Source: Streptomyces luteogriseus (lineage in GTDB: Bacteria; Actinomycetota; Actinomycetes; Streptomycetales; Streptomycetaceae). Taken from it: 64,000 nucleotides of DNA. Below the pieces are notes generated by a model. It was not told the DNA's origin. It saw only the letters and a list, made by a program, of their open reading frames with translations, and made no database searches. Both the position numbers and the translations under genes were made by a program. The stretch is taken from NCBI RefSeq assembly GCF_014205055.1, contig NZ_JACHMS010000001.1, forward strand, positions 310,001 to 374,000, given 5' to 3'. Below, piece by piece: positions 27,043-35,304 of the stretch; the stretch's first letter is position 1; each line of letters opens with the position of its first letter.

Positions 27043-27461
27043 CCAGCCGCGCAGCGGGGGACACGGCATGGGTGCTCGAACCGGTCCTGGAGGTGCCGCA
27101 CGTCGTGGCCGCCGTCCTGCTCACCCGGGACGGACTCGTCACCGGCTACACCGACGCGCTGTCGCGGCCGTCGGCCGAGCGGGTCGCGGCCATCACCAGC
27201 ACCGTGCAGGGTGCCTGCCGTACCGCGGCGGCGGCGTTCGCCGACACCGACCGGGCCGACATCCGGCAGGTCGTCATCGAGTCGGACCACGGCTACGTGC
27301 TCATCGTGCCGACGGACCACGGCACCTGCGTCGCCGCCTACGGCGATCCCGAGGTGCGCCTCGACCTGCTCGCCCACCGCGTGCATTCGCAGGTGGCGCG
27401 GCTCGGTGAGAAGGCCATGGCCGCCGGGCCCCGAGGTGCCGACGGCGACAGTCCGGCATGA
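27039..27461 (+). CDS. cvnB: Conservon CvnB, roadblock/LC7 protein
   Basis: 140 residues with the roadblock/LC7 fold: a beta strand VVAAVLLTRDGLVTGYTDAL, central helix AERVAAITSTVQGACRTAAA and IRQVVIESDHGYVLIVPTDH. Roadblock proteins in conservons are thought to act on the CvnD GTPase, like Rag/MglB regulators. ATGA-coupled to CvnA and overlapping CvnC by 4 bp. Confidence 0.92.
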   Translation: MTSRAAGDTAWVLEPVLEVPHVVAAVLLTRDGLVTGYTDALSRPSAERVAAITSTVQGACRTAAAAFADTDRADIRQVVIESDHGYVLIVPTDHGTCVAAYGDPEVRLDLLAHRVHSQVARLGEKAMAAGPRGADGDSPA

Positions 27462-27817
27462 CCGGCCGCCGAGGCGGCCGTCCCCTGGTTCCCGCGTACC
27501 TGTCGACCGGCGGGGTGGCGCGGCCCAGCCGCGCCCTGGAGCGGCTGTCGGTCCTCACCGCCGGCGGTGAGCCGACCCCCGCGGACCTGCCCGCGGCCCA
27601 GGCGGCCCTGCTGGAGGAGCTGGAGCACGGGTCGCTGACGGTGCAGGAGGCCGCGGCCCTGCTGCGGCTGCCGGTCTCCGCGGTGCTGGTACTGGCCGCC
27701 GACCTCCTCGACCGCGACCTGGTACTGGCCCGCGCGCCGATCCCGCCCGCCCGGCGCTTCGACCCCGACCTGCTGAAGAGAGTGGCCGATGGCCTCCGCG
27801 ACCTCAAGCACCGTTGA
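27458..27817 (+). CDS. cvnC: Conservon CvnC, DUF742 protein
   Basis: 119 residues. RPLVPAYLSTGGV is the DUF742 signature at the start, followed by a winged-helix-like part (SLTVQEAAALLRLPVSAVLV, then LAADLLDRDLVLAR). Fixed third gene of conservons. It overlaps CvnD by 29 bp. Confidence 0.92.
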   Translation: MTGRRGGRPLVPAYLSTGGVARPSRALERLSVLTAGGEPTPADLPAAQAALLEELEHGSLTVQEAAALLRLPVSAVLVLAADLLDRDLVLARAPIPPARRFDPDLLKRVADGLRDLKHR

Positions 27818-28415
27818 CGAGCTTCCCGGCGCCACGGGCGTCCACCTGCCCGACACCGCCCAGGACTTGGTGAAGATCCTGGTCACCGGGCCGTTCGGGG
27901 TGGGCAAGACCACCCTGATCCGGTCGGTGTCCGAGATCCGCCCGCTGCACACGGAGGAGCAGCTCACCGAGGCGTCCGCACAGGTCGACGACCTCGCCGG
28001 CGTACGGGACAAGTCGACCACCACGGTCGCCATCGACTTCGGCCGGATCAGCCTGCCGGGCGACGTCGTGCTGTACCTGTTCGGCACGCCCGGCCAGGAA
28101 CGGTTCCGGTCGCTGTGGGACGACATCGCCTACGGGGCGCTCGGCGCGCTCGTCCTGGTGGACGCGCGCCGGATCGACGCCTCGTTCGACGTGCTGGGGC
28201 TGGTGGAGGAGACCGGGCTGCCGTACGCGGTCGCCTTCAACACCTTCCCGGACGCGCCCCGTCACCACACGCCCGAGCAGTTGCGCGCCGCCCTCGACCT
28301 GGAGCCCACGACCCCGATGGTGACCTGCGACGCGCGGGAGGCGAACTCCTCGATCGACGCCCTGCTCGCGCTGGTGCAGCACCTGATCGACCACCACCCC
28401 CCGGAGCCCCGGTGA
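27789..28415 (+). CDS. cvnD: Conservon CvnD, small GTPase
   Basis: 208 residues with G1 ILVTGPFGVGKTTLIRSV at about 30-47, switch/G3 LFGTPGQERF and G4-like VAFNTFPDA. It resembles MglA/Arf-type GTPases. It should switch between GDP and GTP under CvnB control at the membrane sensor. ATG 27789 lies inside the CvnC end; the stop overlaps the P450 start by 4 bp. Confidence 0.92.
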   Translation: MASATSSTVDELPGATGVHLPDTAQDLVKILVTGPFGVGKTTLIRSVSEIRPLHTEEQLTEASAQVDDLAGVRDKSTTTVAIDFGRISLPGDVVLYLFGTPGQERFRSLWDDIAYGALGALVLVDARRIDASFDVLGLVEETGLPYAVAFNTFPDAPRHHTPEQLRAALDLEPTTPMVTCDAREANSSIDALLALVQHLIDHHPPEPR

Positions 28416-29650
28416 CCCTCCCGTCCCCCGCCGAGCAGGCCTTCTCCCTCGCGGCGCCCGTGCGCCTGTGGGAGGACGGCTTCGCCCGCGACCCGCATCC
28501 CTACTACGCCGCCCTGCGCGCCCACGGCCCGGTCGGCTGGGCGGAACTCGCCCCCGGTGTCCCGGCGTACGTCGTCACCGACCGGCGGGCGGCGCTGGAG
28601 CTGCTGCACGACACGGAGACGTTCTCGCACGACCCCCGGCCGTGGGAGGCGACCGTTCCCGACGACTCGCCGGTCCTCGGCATGATGCGCTGGCGGCCCA
28701 ACACCCTGTTCGCGGACGGCGGCGCCCATCTGCGCTACCGCACCTCGCTCATCGATGCCTTCGACCTGGTGGAACCGCACGATCTGCGGGACCGGGTGCA
28801 CCGGGCGGTGCACCTGCTGGTGAGCCGGATGGGCCCGCGCGGCGAGGCCGACCTGGTGGGCGACTTCACCCGGCCACTGATGGCGCTGGTGTTCAACAGC
28901 CTGTTCGGGCTGCCGGACAGCGCGAGTGACCGGCTCGACGCCGCCCTGGGCAAGCTGATCGAGGGCGGCGCCCAGGCGGCCGAGGGCGAGGCCGAGTTCG
29001 GCCGGTACGTGCTGGAACTGATCGCCGCCAAGAGCGAGCGGAGGGGCGACGACCTGCCGAGCTGGCTGCTGGACCATCCGGCGGGGCTGACCCCCGAGGA
29101 GGTCACCTGGCAGGTGTTCCTCACCCTCGGCGCGGGGCACGAGCCGACGGCCAACCTGGTGTCCAACGCGCTCTCCAGGATTCTCGGCAACCCGGCCTAC
29201 TACTCGACGCTGACCAGTGGCGCCCGCCCCGTGACGGACGCGGTGCTGGAGGTCCTGCACCACGAGACGCCGCTCGCCAACTACGGCATCCACTACGCCC
29301 GTACGCCCGTCGCCTTCCACGGCGTGTGGATCAGGGCGGCGGTGCCGGTGGTGATCTCCTACGGGGCGCTCGCCCAGGCCGCCGAGCGGGAGCGCGACGC
29401 GGACCGCCACCCGGCGGACGCCTCGCACCTGTCCTGGTCGGCGGGCCCGCACGCCTGTCCGGTCAAGCAGCACACGCTGCTCATCGCCACCGAGGCGATC
29501 GAACGGCTCACCCAGTGGCTGCCCGACCTCGAACCCGTGCTGCCCCGCGAGCGCCTGACGTGGCGGCCCGGTCCGTTCCACCGCTCGCTGACGGCGCTGC
29601 CCGTCCGTTTCGGCCCCCGCACCCCCGACCAGCCAGGAGGACGACCGTGA
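28412..29650 (+). CDS. Cytochrome P450, CYP157-like, lacking the ExxR motif
   Basis: 412 residues from GTG 28412 in a GTGA overlap with CvnD. I-helix FLTLGAGHEPTANLV and heme loop WSAGPHACPVK with the Cys ligand. The K-helix that normally carries ExxR reads Glu280-Val-Leu-His283, so the Arg is absent. Loss of ExxR is a known feature of the CYP157 family, which is linked to conservons. The heme loop also lacks the usual FGxG start and the Gly after Cys. Substrate unknown. Coupled to the next P450 by GTGA. Confidence 0.88.
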   Translation: MTLPSPAEQAFSLAAPVRLWEDGFARDPHPYYAALRAHGPVGWAELAPGVPAYVVTDRRAALELLHDTETFSHDPRPWEATVPDDSPVLGMMRWRPNTLFADGGAHLRYRTSLIDAFDLVEPHDLRDRVHRAVHLLVSRMGPRGEADLVGDFTRPLMALVFNSLFGLPDSASDRLDAALGKLIEGGAQAAEGEAEFGRYVLELIAAKSERRGDDLPSWLLDHPAGLTPEEVTWQVFLTLGAGHEPTANLVSNALSRILGNPAYYSTLTSGARPVTDAVLEVLHHETPLANYGIHYARTPVAFHGVWIRAAVPVVISYGALAQAAERERDADRHPADASHLSWSAGPHACPVKQHTLLIATEAIERLTQWLPDLEPVLPRERLTWRPGPFHRSLTALPVRFGPRTPDQPGGRP

Positions 29651-30873
29651 CCGTGACCGACCGCATCGCTCTGGACCCGTTCGGTGCCGACATCGCCGCC
29701 GAGAGCGCCCGGCTGCGTGCCCTCGGCCCGATCGTGCCCGTGGAGCTGCCCGGCGGCATCCCCGCCTGGGCGCCCACGGGCTACGGCACGCTGAAGGAGC
29801 TCATCCTCGACCCCCGGGTCAGCAGGGATCCGCGGCTGCACTGGCGTCTGTGGCCCGAGATCGGCGAACACCCCTCCTGGGGCTGGATCCTCGGCTGGGT
29901 CGGCGTGGTCAACATGCTCTCCACCTACGGCCCGGACCACACCCGGCTGCGCAAACTCGTCGCGCCCAGCTTCACGCACCGGCGCACCGAGGCGATGCGG
30001 CCCCGGGTGGAGGCGATCACGTCGGAGCTGCTGGCCGCGCTGGAGGCGGCCGACGGCGAGGTCGTGGACGTCAAGGAGGGGCTCGCCCATCCGCTGCCGA
30101 TGCGGATGATCTGTGAACTGATGGGCGTGCCGGACGCGTTGTGGGAGGACACCGACCGGCTCATCGCGGACATCATGGACACCTCCGACCCGAGCCCGGA
30201 GCACGCGGCGTCCGTGCAACGGCAGATCGGGACGGTGCTGCCCGCGCTGATCGCCCACCGGGCCGAGCACCCCGGGGACGACATCACGACCGAGCTGATC
30301 CGGGTCCGCGACGAGGACGGCGACCGGCTGAGCGACGAGGAGCTGCTGTACACGCTGCTGCTGGTCATCGGCGCCGGGTTCGAGACCACCGTGAACCTCA
30401 TCGGCAACGCGGTCGTGGCCCTGCTGCGCCGTCCCGAGCAGCTGGCGGCCGTGCGCGCCGGTGAGATCGGCTGGGACGCCGTCGTGGACGAGACGCTGCG
30501 CGCCCACCCGTCGATCGCCTCGCTGCCGCTGCGGTTCGCCGTCACCGACCTCACCGTCGGGGAGGTCACGATCTCGGCCGGCGACGCCATCATCACGACG
30601 TACGCCGCCGCGGGACTCGACCCCGAGCACTACGGGCCGGACGCCGACCGCTTCGACGCCACCCGCACCGCGGACGACCATCTGTCGTTCGGGATCGGCG
30701 TCCACCGCTGCATCGGGGCGCCGCTGGCCCGGATGGAGGCCCTCACCGCGCTGCCCGCGCTGTTCGACCGGTTCCCCGGCCTGCGCCTGGCCGAAGGGGA
30801 CGGGGGCCTGCGGCAGGTGCCGTCGTTCATCGCGTTCGGCTGGCAGGAGATCCCGGTGCGGCTGCGGGGCTGA
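29647..30873 (+). CDS. Cytochrome P450, CYP154-like
   Basis: 408 residues from GTG 29647 (AGGAGGACGACC upstream). Canonical motifs: I-helix LLVIGAGFETTVNLI, K-helix ExxR in DETLRAHPSI and heme loop FGIGVHRCIGAPLAR. Pairing of a CYP157 with a CYP154 at the end of a conservon is a recurrent Streptomyces arrangement. CYP154 enzymes often hydroxylate steroids, flavonoids or polyketides; the natural substrate here is unknown. No ferredoxin gene is nearby. Confidence 0.92.
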   Translation: MTVTDRIALDPFGADIAAESARLRALGPIVPVELPGGIPAWAPTGYGTLKELILDPRVSRDPRLHWRLWPEIGEHPSWGWILGWVGVVNMLSTYGPDHTRLRKLVAPSFTHRRTEAMRPRVEAITSELLAALEAADGEVVDVKEGLAHPLPMRMICELMGVPDALWEDTDRLIADIMDTSDPSPEHAASVQRQIGTVLPALIAHRAEHPGDDITTELIRVRDEDGDRLSDEELLYTLLLVIGAGFETTVNLIGNAVVALLRRPEQLAAVRAGEIGWDAVVDETLRAHPSIASLPLRFAVTDLTVGEVTISAGDAIITTYAAAGLDPEHYGPDADRFDATRTADDHLSFGIGVHRCIGAPLARMEALTALPALFDRFPGLRLAEGDGGLRQVPSFIAFGWQEIPVRLRG

Positions 30874-31106
30874 CGCCACCCGGGGGACACGCCGCTTCAC
30901 AAGGCAGCGCGCGGGAGCGCGACCGGTCCCCCGTTCCGGTCGTGCCCCCGCGGTAGTTGAACTTACGTCCATGGCCGAGGGCTTGTGAACCGTGCCGATG
31001 CCCGCTACGCGCTCAGCAGGACTCACCCGTGCACAGCTCAGTCCGGATGGCCCGGTTTCGTCCCGTCCGAACCAAGTCAACCGGTTGCCCAGGAGGCAAA
31101 TCCGGC

Positions 31107-32600
31107 TCACGCGGAAGGCCGGAAGTCCGGCACGTCGAGGTCGCCCACGGCCAGGTGCGCCAGCACGACCTCGTAGAGGTCGGTGCCCGCGGCGAGCAGC
31201 TGGCGCTCCAGGACGGGTTCGGCACTGCGGACGTGTTCGCGCACGGTCTGGGCGTGCACACCCAGCGCCTGCGCGGCCCGTTCGGCGTTTCCGCCGGCGG
31301 CGATCCAGGTGCGCAGCGTCCGGCGCGGGTTCCTGGCGTCGGCGTCCAGCCGGCCCAGCAGGTCCTGCGCCCAGGTGCGGACGCCGGGGCCGGACAGCAG
31401 GTCGGCGAGCCGCAGCCCCGGGTCGCCGGTGCCGTCGTCGAACCGGGCGTCGGCCAGTCCGATCTGGGTGTTGAGCGCCAGGTGGACGACTGCCCGGACC
31501 GTGAGGTCGGCGAAGTCGGTGCCGAGCAGGGACTCGACGCGTTCCATGCGGGCGCGGACGGTGTTGCGGCTGACTCCGAGGACCTTGGCGGCGTTGACCG
31601 CGGTGAACTCCAGGCCGAGTCGGGTGGTGGCGAGGAGTTCGGCGCGGGTGTGGTGCGGCAGGGTGTCGAGCGGGCGCAGCACCCGTGACGTCCAGCCGCG
31701 CAGCGCCACGGGGTCCATGAGGCGCTCGGGGTGGGTGCGCTCGGCGTAGACGGCCGCCCTGTCGGGCCGGAAGTGCGCGACGGCCAGGGCGCTGACTGCC
31801 TGCCCGTAGGCCGTGGCGGTCCGGGCGAGGCTCTGCCGGACGCTGCCGCCGAGGAAGAGGTCCGAGTGCCGTCCCACCAGGGACAGCAGGGCGTCGCCCG
31901 TGGCCTCCCGGGGGCTGACGACGATCACGTGCCCGTCCATGGCCGGGCAGCGCACGACCAGGGCGTCCTCCCGGGTGCCGTCCAGGCACTCCTCGGCGAT
32001 GCGGTCGCGCAGGGCGGGAGCGGACTCCACGACGTACACGCACGCCGTGTCGGCGTCGAGCAGTCCGGGCCAGAGTCCGGCGGCGACGCGGCGGGCGGCG
32101 ATGGTGTCCTCGACCATCAGCAGTTGCAGGATCGCCAGGCGCAGATCGGCGGTGGCCCGGCGCAGCCGGTGCCCGGCCGCGGTCGACTCGCCCGCCGTCA
32201 GCAGCAGCTCGATCACCTGGGCGGTGTGGGTGACGACCTCGGAGGCCCGCCGGTCGAAGGGGGTCTGCCGGGAGACGGCCAGCACGCAGGTGTGGGACGG
32301 GTGCTCCACCCTGACCAGACGCAGGTGGCGCTCCCGGCTCTGCCAGGCCGCGGAGGCGAGCCGGCCGGTGGTGATGTCCGTGACCAGGTCCTCGTCGAGG
32401 GGGAGCCGGTTTCCGGCGACGAGGTTCCCGGCGGCGTCCTGCAGGGCCACGGTCGCACCCACGGTGCCGGCGAGCCAGGCGACGACCCTGCGGACATCGC
32501 GTCCTGCCGGGCGCAGGTGCTCGAGCAGTTCCTCCGCCCATACCGGATCCGTGCCGGCCCGCGTCTCCCGCTGCCGGTTCCCGTCCTCTCGGCCTGTCAC
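31107..32600 (-). CDS. PucR-family transcriptional regulator with two C-terminal HTH units
   Basis: 497 residues. No DNA-binding domain at the N-terminus. Residues about 30-260 form GAF-like or sensory domains (VGATVALQDAAGNLVAGNRL, SHTCVLAVSRQTPFDRRASE). The C-terminus holds the PucR-type HTH FTAVNAAKVLGVSRNTVRAR (about residues 330-350) and a second similar unit, AERAAQALGVHAQTVREHV, about 110 residues later. The duplication is a little unusual. It is monocistronic, and its target is not evident because neighbours are unrelated. Confidence 0.82.
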   Translation of the reverse strand: MTGREDGNRQRETRAGTDPVWAEELLEHLRPAGRDVRRVVAWLAGTVGATVALQDAAGNLVAGNRLPLDEDLVTDITTGRLASAAWQSRERHLRLVRVEHPSHTCVLAVSRQTPFDRRASEVVTHTAQVIELLLTAGESTAAGHRLRRATADLRLAILQLLMVEDTIAARRVAAGLWPGLLDADTACVYVVESAPALRDRIAEECLDGTREDALVVRCPAMDGHVIVVSPREATGDALLSLVGRHSDLFLGGSVRQSLARTATAYGQAVSALAVAHFRPDRAAVYAERTHPERLMDPVALRGWTSRVLRPLDTLPHHTRAELLATTRLGLEFTAVNAAKVLGVSRNTVRARMERVESLLGTDFADLTVRAVVHLALNTQIGLADARFDDGTGDPGLRLADLLSGPGVRTWAQDLLGRLDADARNPRRTLRTWIAAGGNAERAAQALGVHAQTVREHVRSAEPVLERQLLAAGTDLYEVVLAHLAVGDLDVPDFRPSA

Positions 32601-32769
32601 CTCGGCCTTCCCCTCGCTCCTCGCGCCGCCTCCGGCGCACCGGTCGGGGACGTTACCTCACGTCCCTGGGGCTCTCACCCCGGCCGAACGCGGGGGCGGC
32701 GGGGGCCGCCGTCCCCGGCCCGGCCCCCTCCTGCGCCGGCGACCCCCGCCGGCGGCATAAGCTCGACGG

Positions 32770-33390
32770 ATGGCGAAGTACTACGACGTGCACCCCGACA
32801 ACCCCCAGCCCCGCACCATCGGCCAGATCGCCGACAGCATCCGTGCCGACGCTCTTGTCGCCTACCCCACGGACTCCTGCTACGCACTGGGCTGCCGCCT
32901 CGGCAGCCGGGACGGCATCGACCGGATCCGTACGATCCGCAAGCTGGACGACCGGCACCACTTCACCCTGGTGTGCCAGGACTTCGCGCAGCTCGGCCAG
33001 TTCGTGCGGATCGACAACGACGTGTTCCGCGCGATCAAGGCGTCGACGCCGGGCAGCTACACGTTCATCCTGCCCGCGACGAAGGAGGTGCCGCGCGTGC
33101 TGCAGCACCCCAAGAAGAAGACGGTCGGCGTGCGCATCCCCGACCATGTCGTCACCCAGGCCCTGCTCGCGGAGCTCGGTGAGCCGCTGCTGTCCAGCAC
33201 CCTGCTGCTGCCCGGCGAGGAGGAGCCGATGACGCAGGGCTGGGAGATCAAGGACCTGCTCGACCACGTGCTGGACGGGGTGGTCGACTCCGGCGACTGC
33301 GGTACCGAGCCGACGACGGTCGTCGACTTCTCCGGCGGGGAGGCCGAGATCGTGCGGTACGGCGCGGGCGACGCCTCCCGGTTCGAGTAG
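32770..33390 (+). CDS. YrdC/YciO/Sua5-type L-threonylcarbamoyladenylate synthase-like protein
   Basis: 206 residues with the YrdC fold: VAYPTDSCYALGCRLGSRDG binds ATP/threonine in the family, KLDDRHHFTLVCQDFAQL, PGSYTFILPATKEVPR and VGVRIPDH. YrdC enzymes make the threonylcarbamoyl-AMP used for the tRNA t6A modification. The N-terminal shape is nearer the YciO branch, whose role in t6A is less certain. A strong hairpin terminator follows. Confidence 0.88.
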   Translation: MAKYYDVHPDNPQPRTIGQIADSIRADALVAYPTDSCYALGCRLGSRDGIDRIRTIRKLDDRHHFTLVCQDFAQLGQFVRIDNDVFRAIKASTPGSYTFILPATKEVPRVLQHPKKKTVGVRIPDHVVTQALLAELGEPLLSSTLLLPGEEEPMTQGWEIKDLLDHVLDGVVDSGDCGTEPTTVVDFSGGEAEIVRYGAGDASRFE

Positions 33391-33430
33391 ACGGCAAAGC
33401 GGGGATCAAGGGGCGTTCATGGTTCAACCA

Positions 33431-33463
33431 CGTGCCGGGGGTGGGCGAAATGCCCCCGGCACG
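33431..33463 (+). terminator. Terminator after YrdC-like gene
   Basis: Perfect 11-bp stem CGTGCCGGGGG / CCCCCGGCACG with an 11-base loop. Confidence 0.75.
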
Positions 33464-33547
33464 GGCGTGTCACGATGACCTTGATCCGCCCGGTCACGCA
33501 CGCGGACGGGCTTCCTGACCCCCACCCCGCAGAGAGGCAGCCCAGCC

Positions 33548-34351
33548 ATGACCGCCGTACAGGGAACCGCCGTCGACATCCCCACCGCCGACGGCACCGC
33601 CGACGCGTATCTGGCCCACCCCGACGACGGGGCCGCCCACCCGGCGGTCCTGGTCTTCATGGACGCCTTCGGTCTGCGCCCGCAGCTGCGGTCCATGGCC
33701 GACCGGCTGGCCGCCGAGGGCTACACGGTGCTGGTGCCGAACCTGTTCCACCGGCACGGCCGTGCCCCGCTGTTCGACCTGCCCGAGTACATCGACCCGG
33801 GGGCCAGGCCGGAGATGTTCGAGCGCATCGTCCCGGTCATGCAGACCCTGACCCCCGACCTGGCGATGCGGGACGCCGACGCGTATCTGAACTGGCTGGA
33901 CGGGCACCCGGCCGTGGCCGACGGCCCGGTCGCGCTGACCGGCTACTGCATGGGCGCCCGCCTCTCGCTGCTCACCGCCGGCACCTACCCGGAGCGGGTC
34001 GCCGCCGCGGCCGGATTCCACGGCGGGCGGCTGGCCACGGACACCCCGGACAGTCCTCACCTCGTGGCGGACAAGGTCACCGCCGAGCTGTACTTCGGCC
34101 ACGCCGACCAGGACCCCTCCCTGCCCGAGGAGCAGATCCGGCGCCTGGAGGAGGCCCTGACATCGGCGGGCGTCCGTCACCGGTGCGAGGTGTACAAGGG
34201 CGCGCCCCACGGCTTCACGCAGGCCGACACCGCGTCGTACCACCGAGAGGGCGACGAGCGGCACTGGTCGGCGCTGCTCGACCTGCTGAAGCGCACATTC
34301 CGACCCCAATCGACTCCCCTGGACGGGAAGTTGACGGCCTACCGACGGTAA
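33548..34351 (+). CDS. Dienelactone hydrolase family protein
   Basis: 267 residues of alpha/beta-hydrolase fold. The nucleophile elbow is GYCMGARL, using Cys as dienelactone hydrolases do. VFMDAFGLRPQLRSMADRLA supplies the oxyanion strand region, GHADQDPSLP the acid and GAPHGFTQADTASYH the catalytic His. Hydrolyses dienelactones or related esters in the cytosol; the true substrate is open. Weak GAGAGG upstream of ATG 33548. Confidence 0.88.
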   Translation: MTAVQGTAVDIPTADGTADAYLAHPDDGAAHPAVLVFMDAFGLRPQLRSMADRLAAEGYTVLVPNLFHRHGRAPLFDLPEYIDPGARPEMFERIVPVMQTLTPDLAMRDADAYLNWLDGHPAVADGPVALTGYCMGARLSLLTAGTYPERVAAAAGFHGGRLATDTPDSPHLVADKVTAELYFGHADQDPSLPEEQIRRLEEALTSAGVRHRCEVYKGAPHGFTQADTASYHREGDERHWSALLDLLKRTFRPQSTPLDGKLTAYRR

Positions 34352-34423
34352 GGGCTTGCTCCCCCGCGATCCCTGCGCGTAGACCTTGCTGGGAACCAGC
34401 CATGACTTCGGGGGAGTTGACTC

Positions 34424-35257
34424 ATGGACGGCACGGTCGACGGGTTCCGCTACGGCGCGGTGACCCCGGTGGCGGCCTATCTGATGGCCTGCCTGGGAGG
34501 GGCGCTGGGACTGCGGTGCATCGTGCGCTCGCTGCTCGACGCGCAGTCGTGGAAGGCGGGCTGGCTGGCGTTAGGCGCCGCCGCCATCGGATGCGGCATC
34601 TGGACGATGCACTTCATCGCCATGATCGGCTTCCATGTGGAGGAGACCCGGGTCCGGTACGACGCGGCCACGACGGTGCTCAGCCTCGTCGTGGCCGTCG
34701 CCGTGGTGGGCGTCGGCGTGTTCATCGTCGGCTACCGCGGCACGGGCGGCGTCACGCTGGCGGTCGCCGGCGCGTTCACCGGACTCGGCGTGGCGGGCAT
34801 GCACTACCTGGGCATGGCGGCGATGCGGCTGAACGGCGAGGTCGGCTACGACCCGGTCGGGGTCGCGCTGTCCGTACTGATCGCCGTCGGCGCCGCGACC
34901 GCCGCGCTGTGGTCGGCCGTCACCATCCGCGGCTTTCTGACGAGCCTCGGGGCGAGCCTGGTGATGGGCGTGGCGGTGTCCGGAATGCACTACACGGGCA
35001 TGGCCGCCGTCAGTGTCCATGTGCACGACTCGACCGGCGGGACCTGGGCGGGCGACTCACCCACGTCCCTGCTGCTGCCCATGCTGCTGGGACCGGTGGT
35101 CTTCCTGCTGCTGGCGGGGGTCGTGGTGATGTTCGATCCCCTGCTGGTGCTGGGCGAGCGGTCGCCGGCCCCCCGGCCGGAGGCCTCCGCCGCCAACTCG
35201 GCGGACCCGCACCGCCCTTCGTGGCGCGCGTCGGCCTCCCGGACCCGCAAGCGGTGA
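34424..35257 (+). CDS. MHYT-domain integral membrane sensor
   Basis: 277 residues with seven predicted membrane segments and three MHY-type repeats: WTMHFIAMIGF, GMHYLGMAAM and GMHYTGMAAV. These Met/His motifs are thought to bind a metal ion, probably copper, and sense O2, CO or NO. No output domain follows, only a short Pro/Ser/Arg tail, so it must signal through a partner. Codon 50 is TTA (34571-34573), which in Streptomyces needs the bldA tRNA and links expression to late growth. GGGGAG precedes ATG. Confidence 0.88.
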   Translation: MDGTVDGFRYGAVTPVAAYLMACLGGALGLRCIVRSLLDAQSWKAGWLALGAAAIGCGIWTMHFIAMIGFHVEETRVRYDAATTVLSLVVAVAVVGVGVFIVGYRGTGGVTLAVAGAFTGLGVAGMHYLGMAAMRLNGEVGYDPVGVALSVLIAVGAATAALWSAVTIRGFLTSLGASLVMGVAVSGMHYTGMAAVSVHVHDSTGGTWAGDSPTSLLLPMLLGPVVFLLLAGVVVMFDPLLVLGERSPAPRPEASAANSADPHRPSWRASASRTRKR

Positions 35258-35304
35258 GCGGCCCGCCGGCGGACGGCGCGTAGATCGATTGTTACGGTGC
35301 ACCG

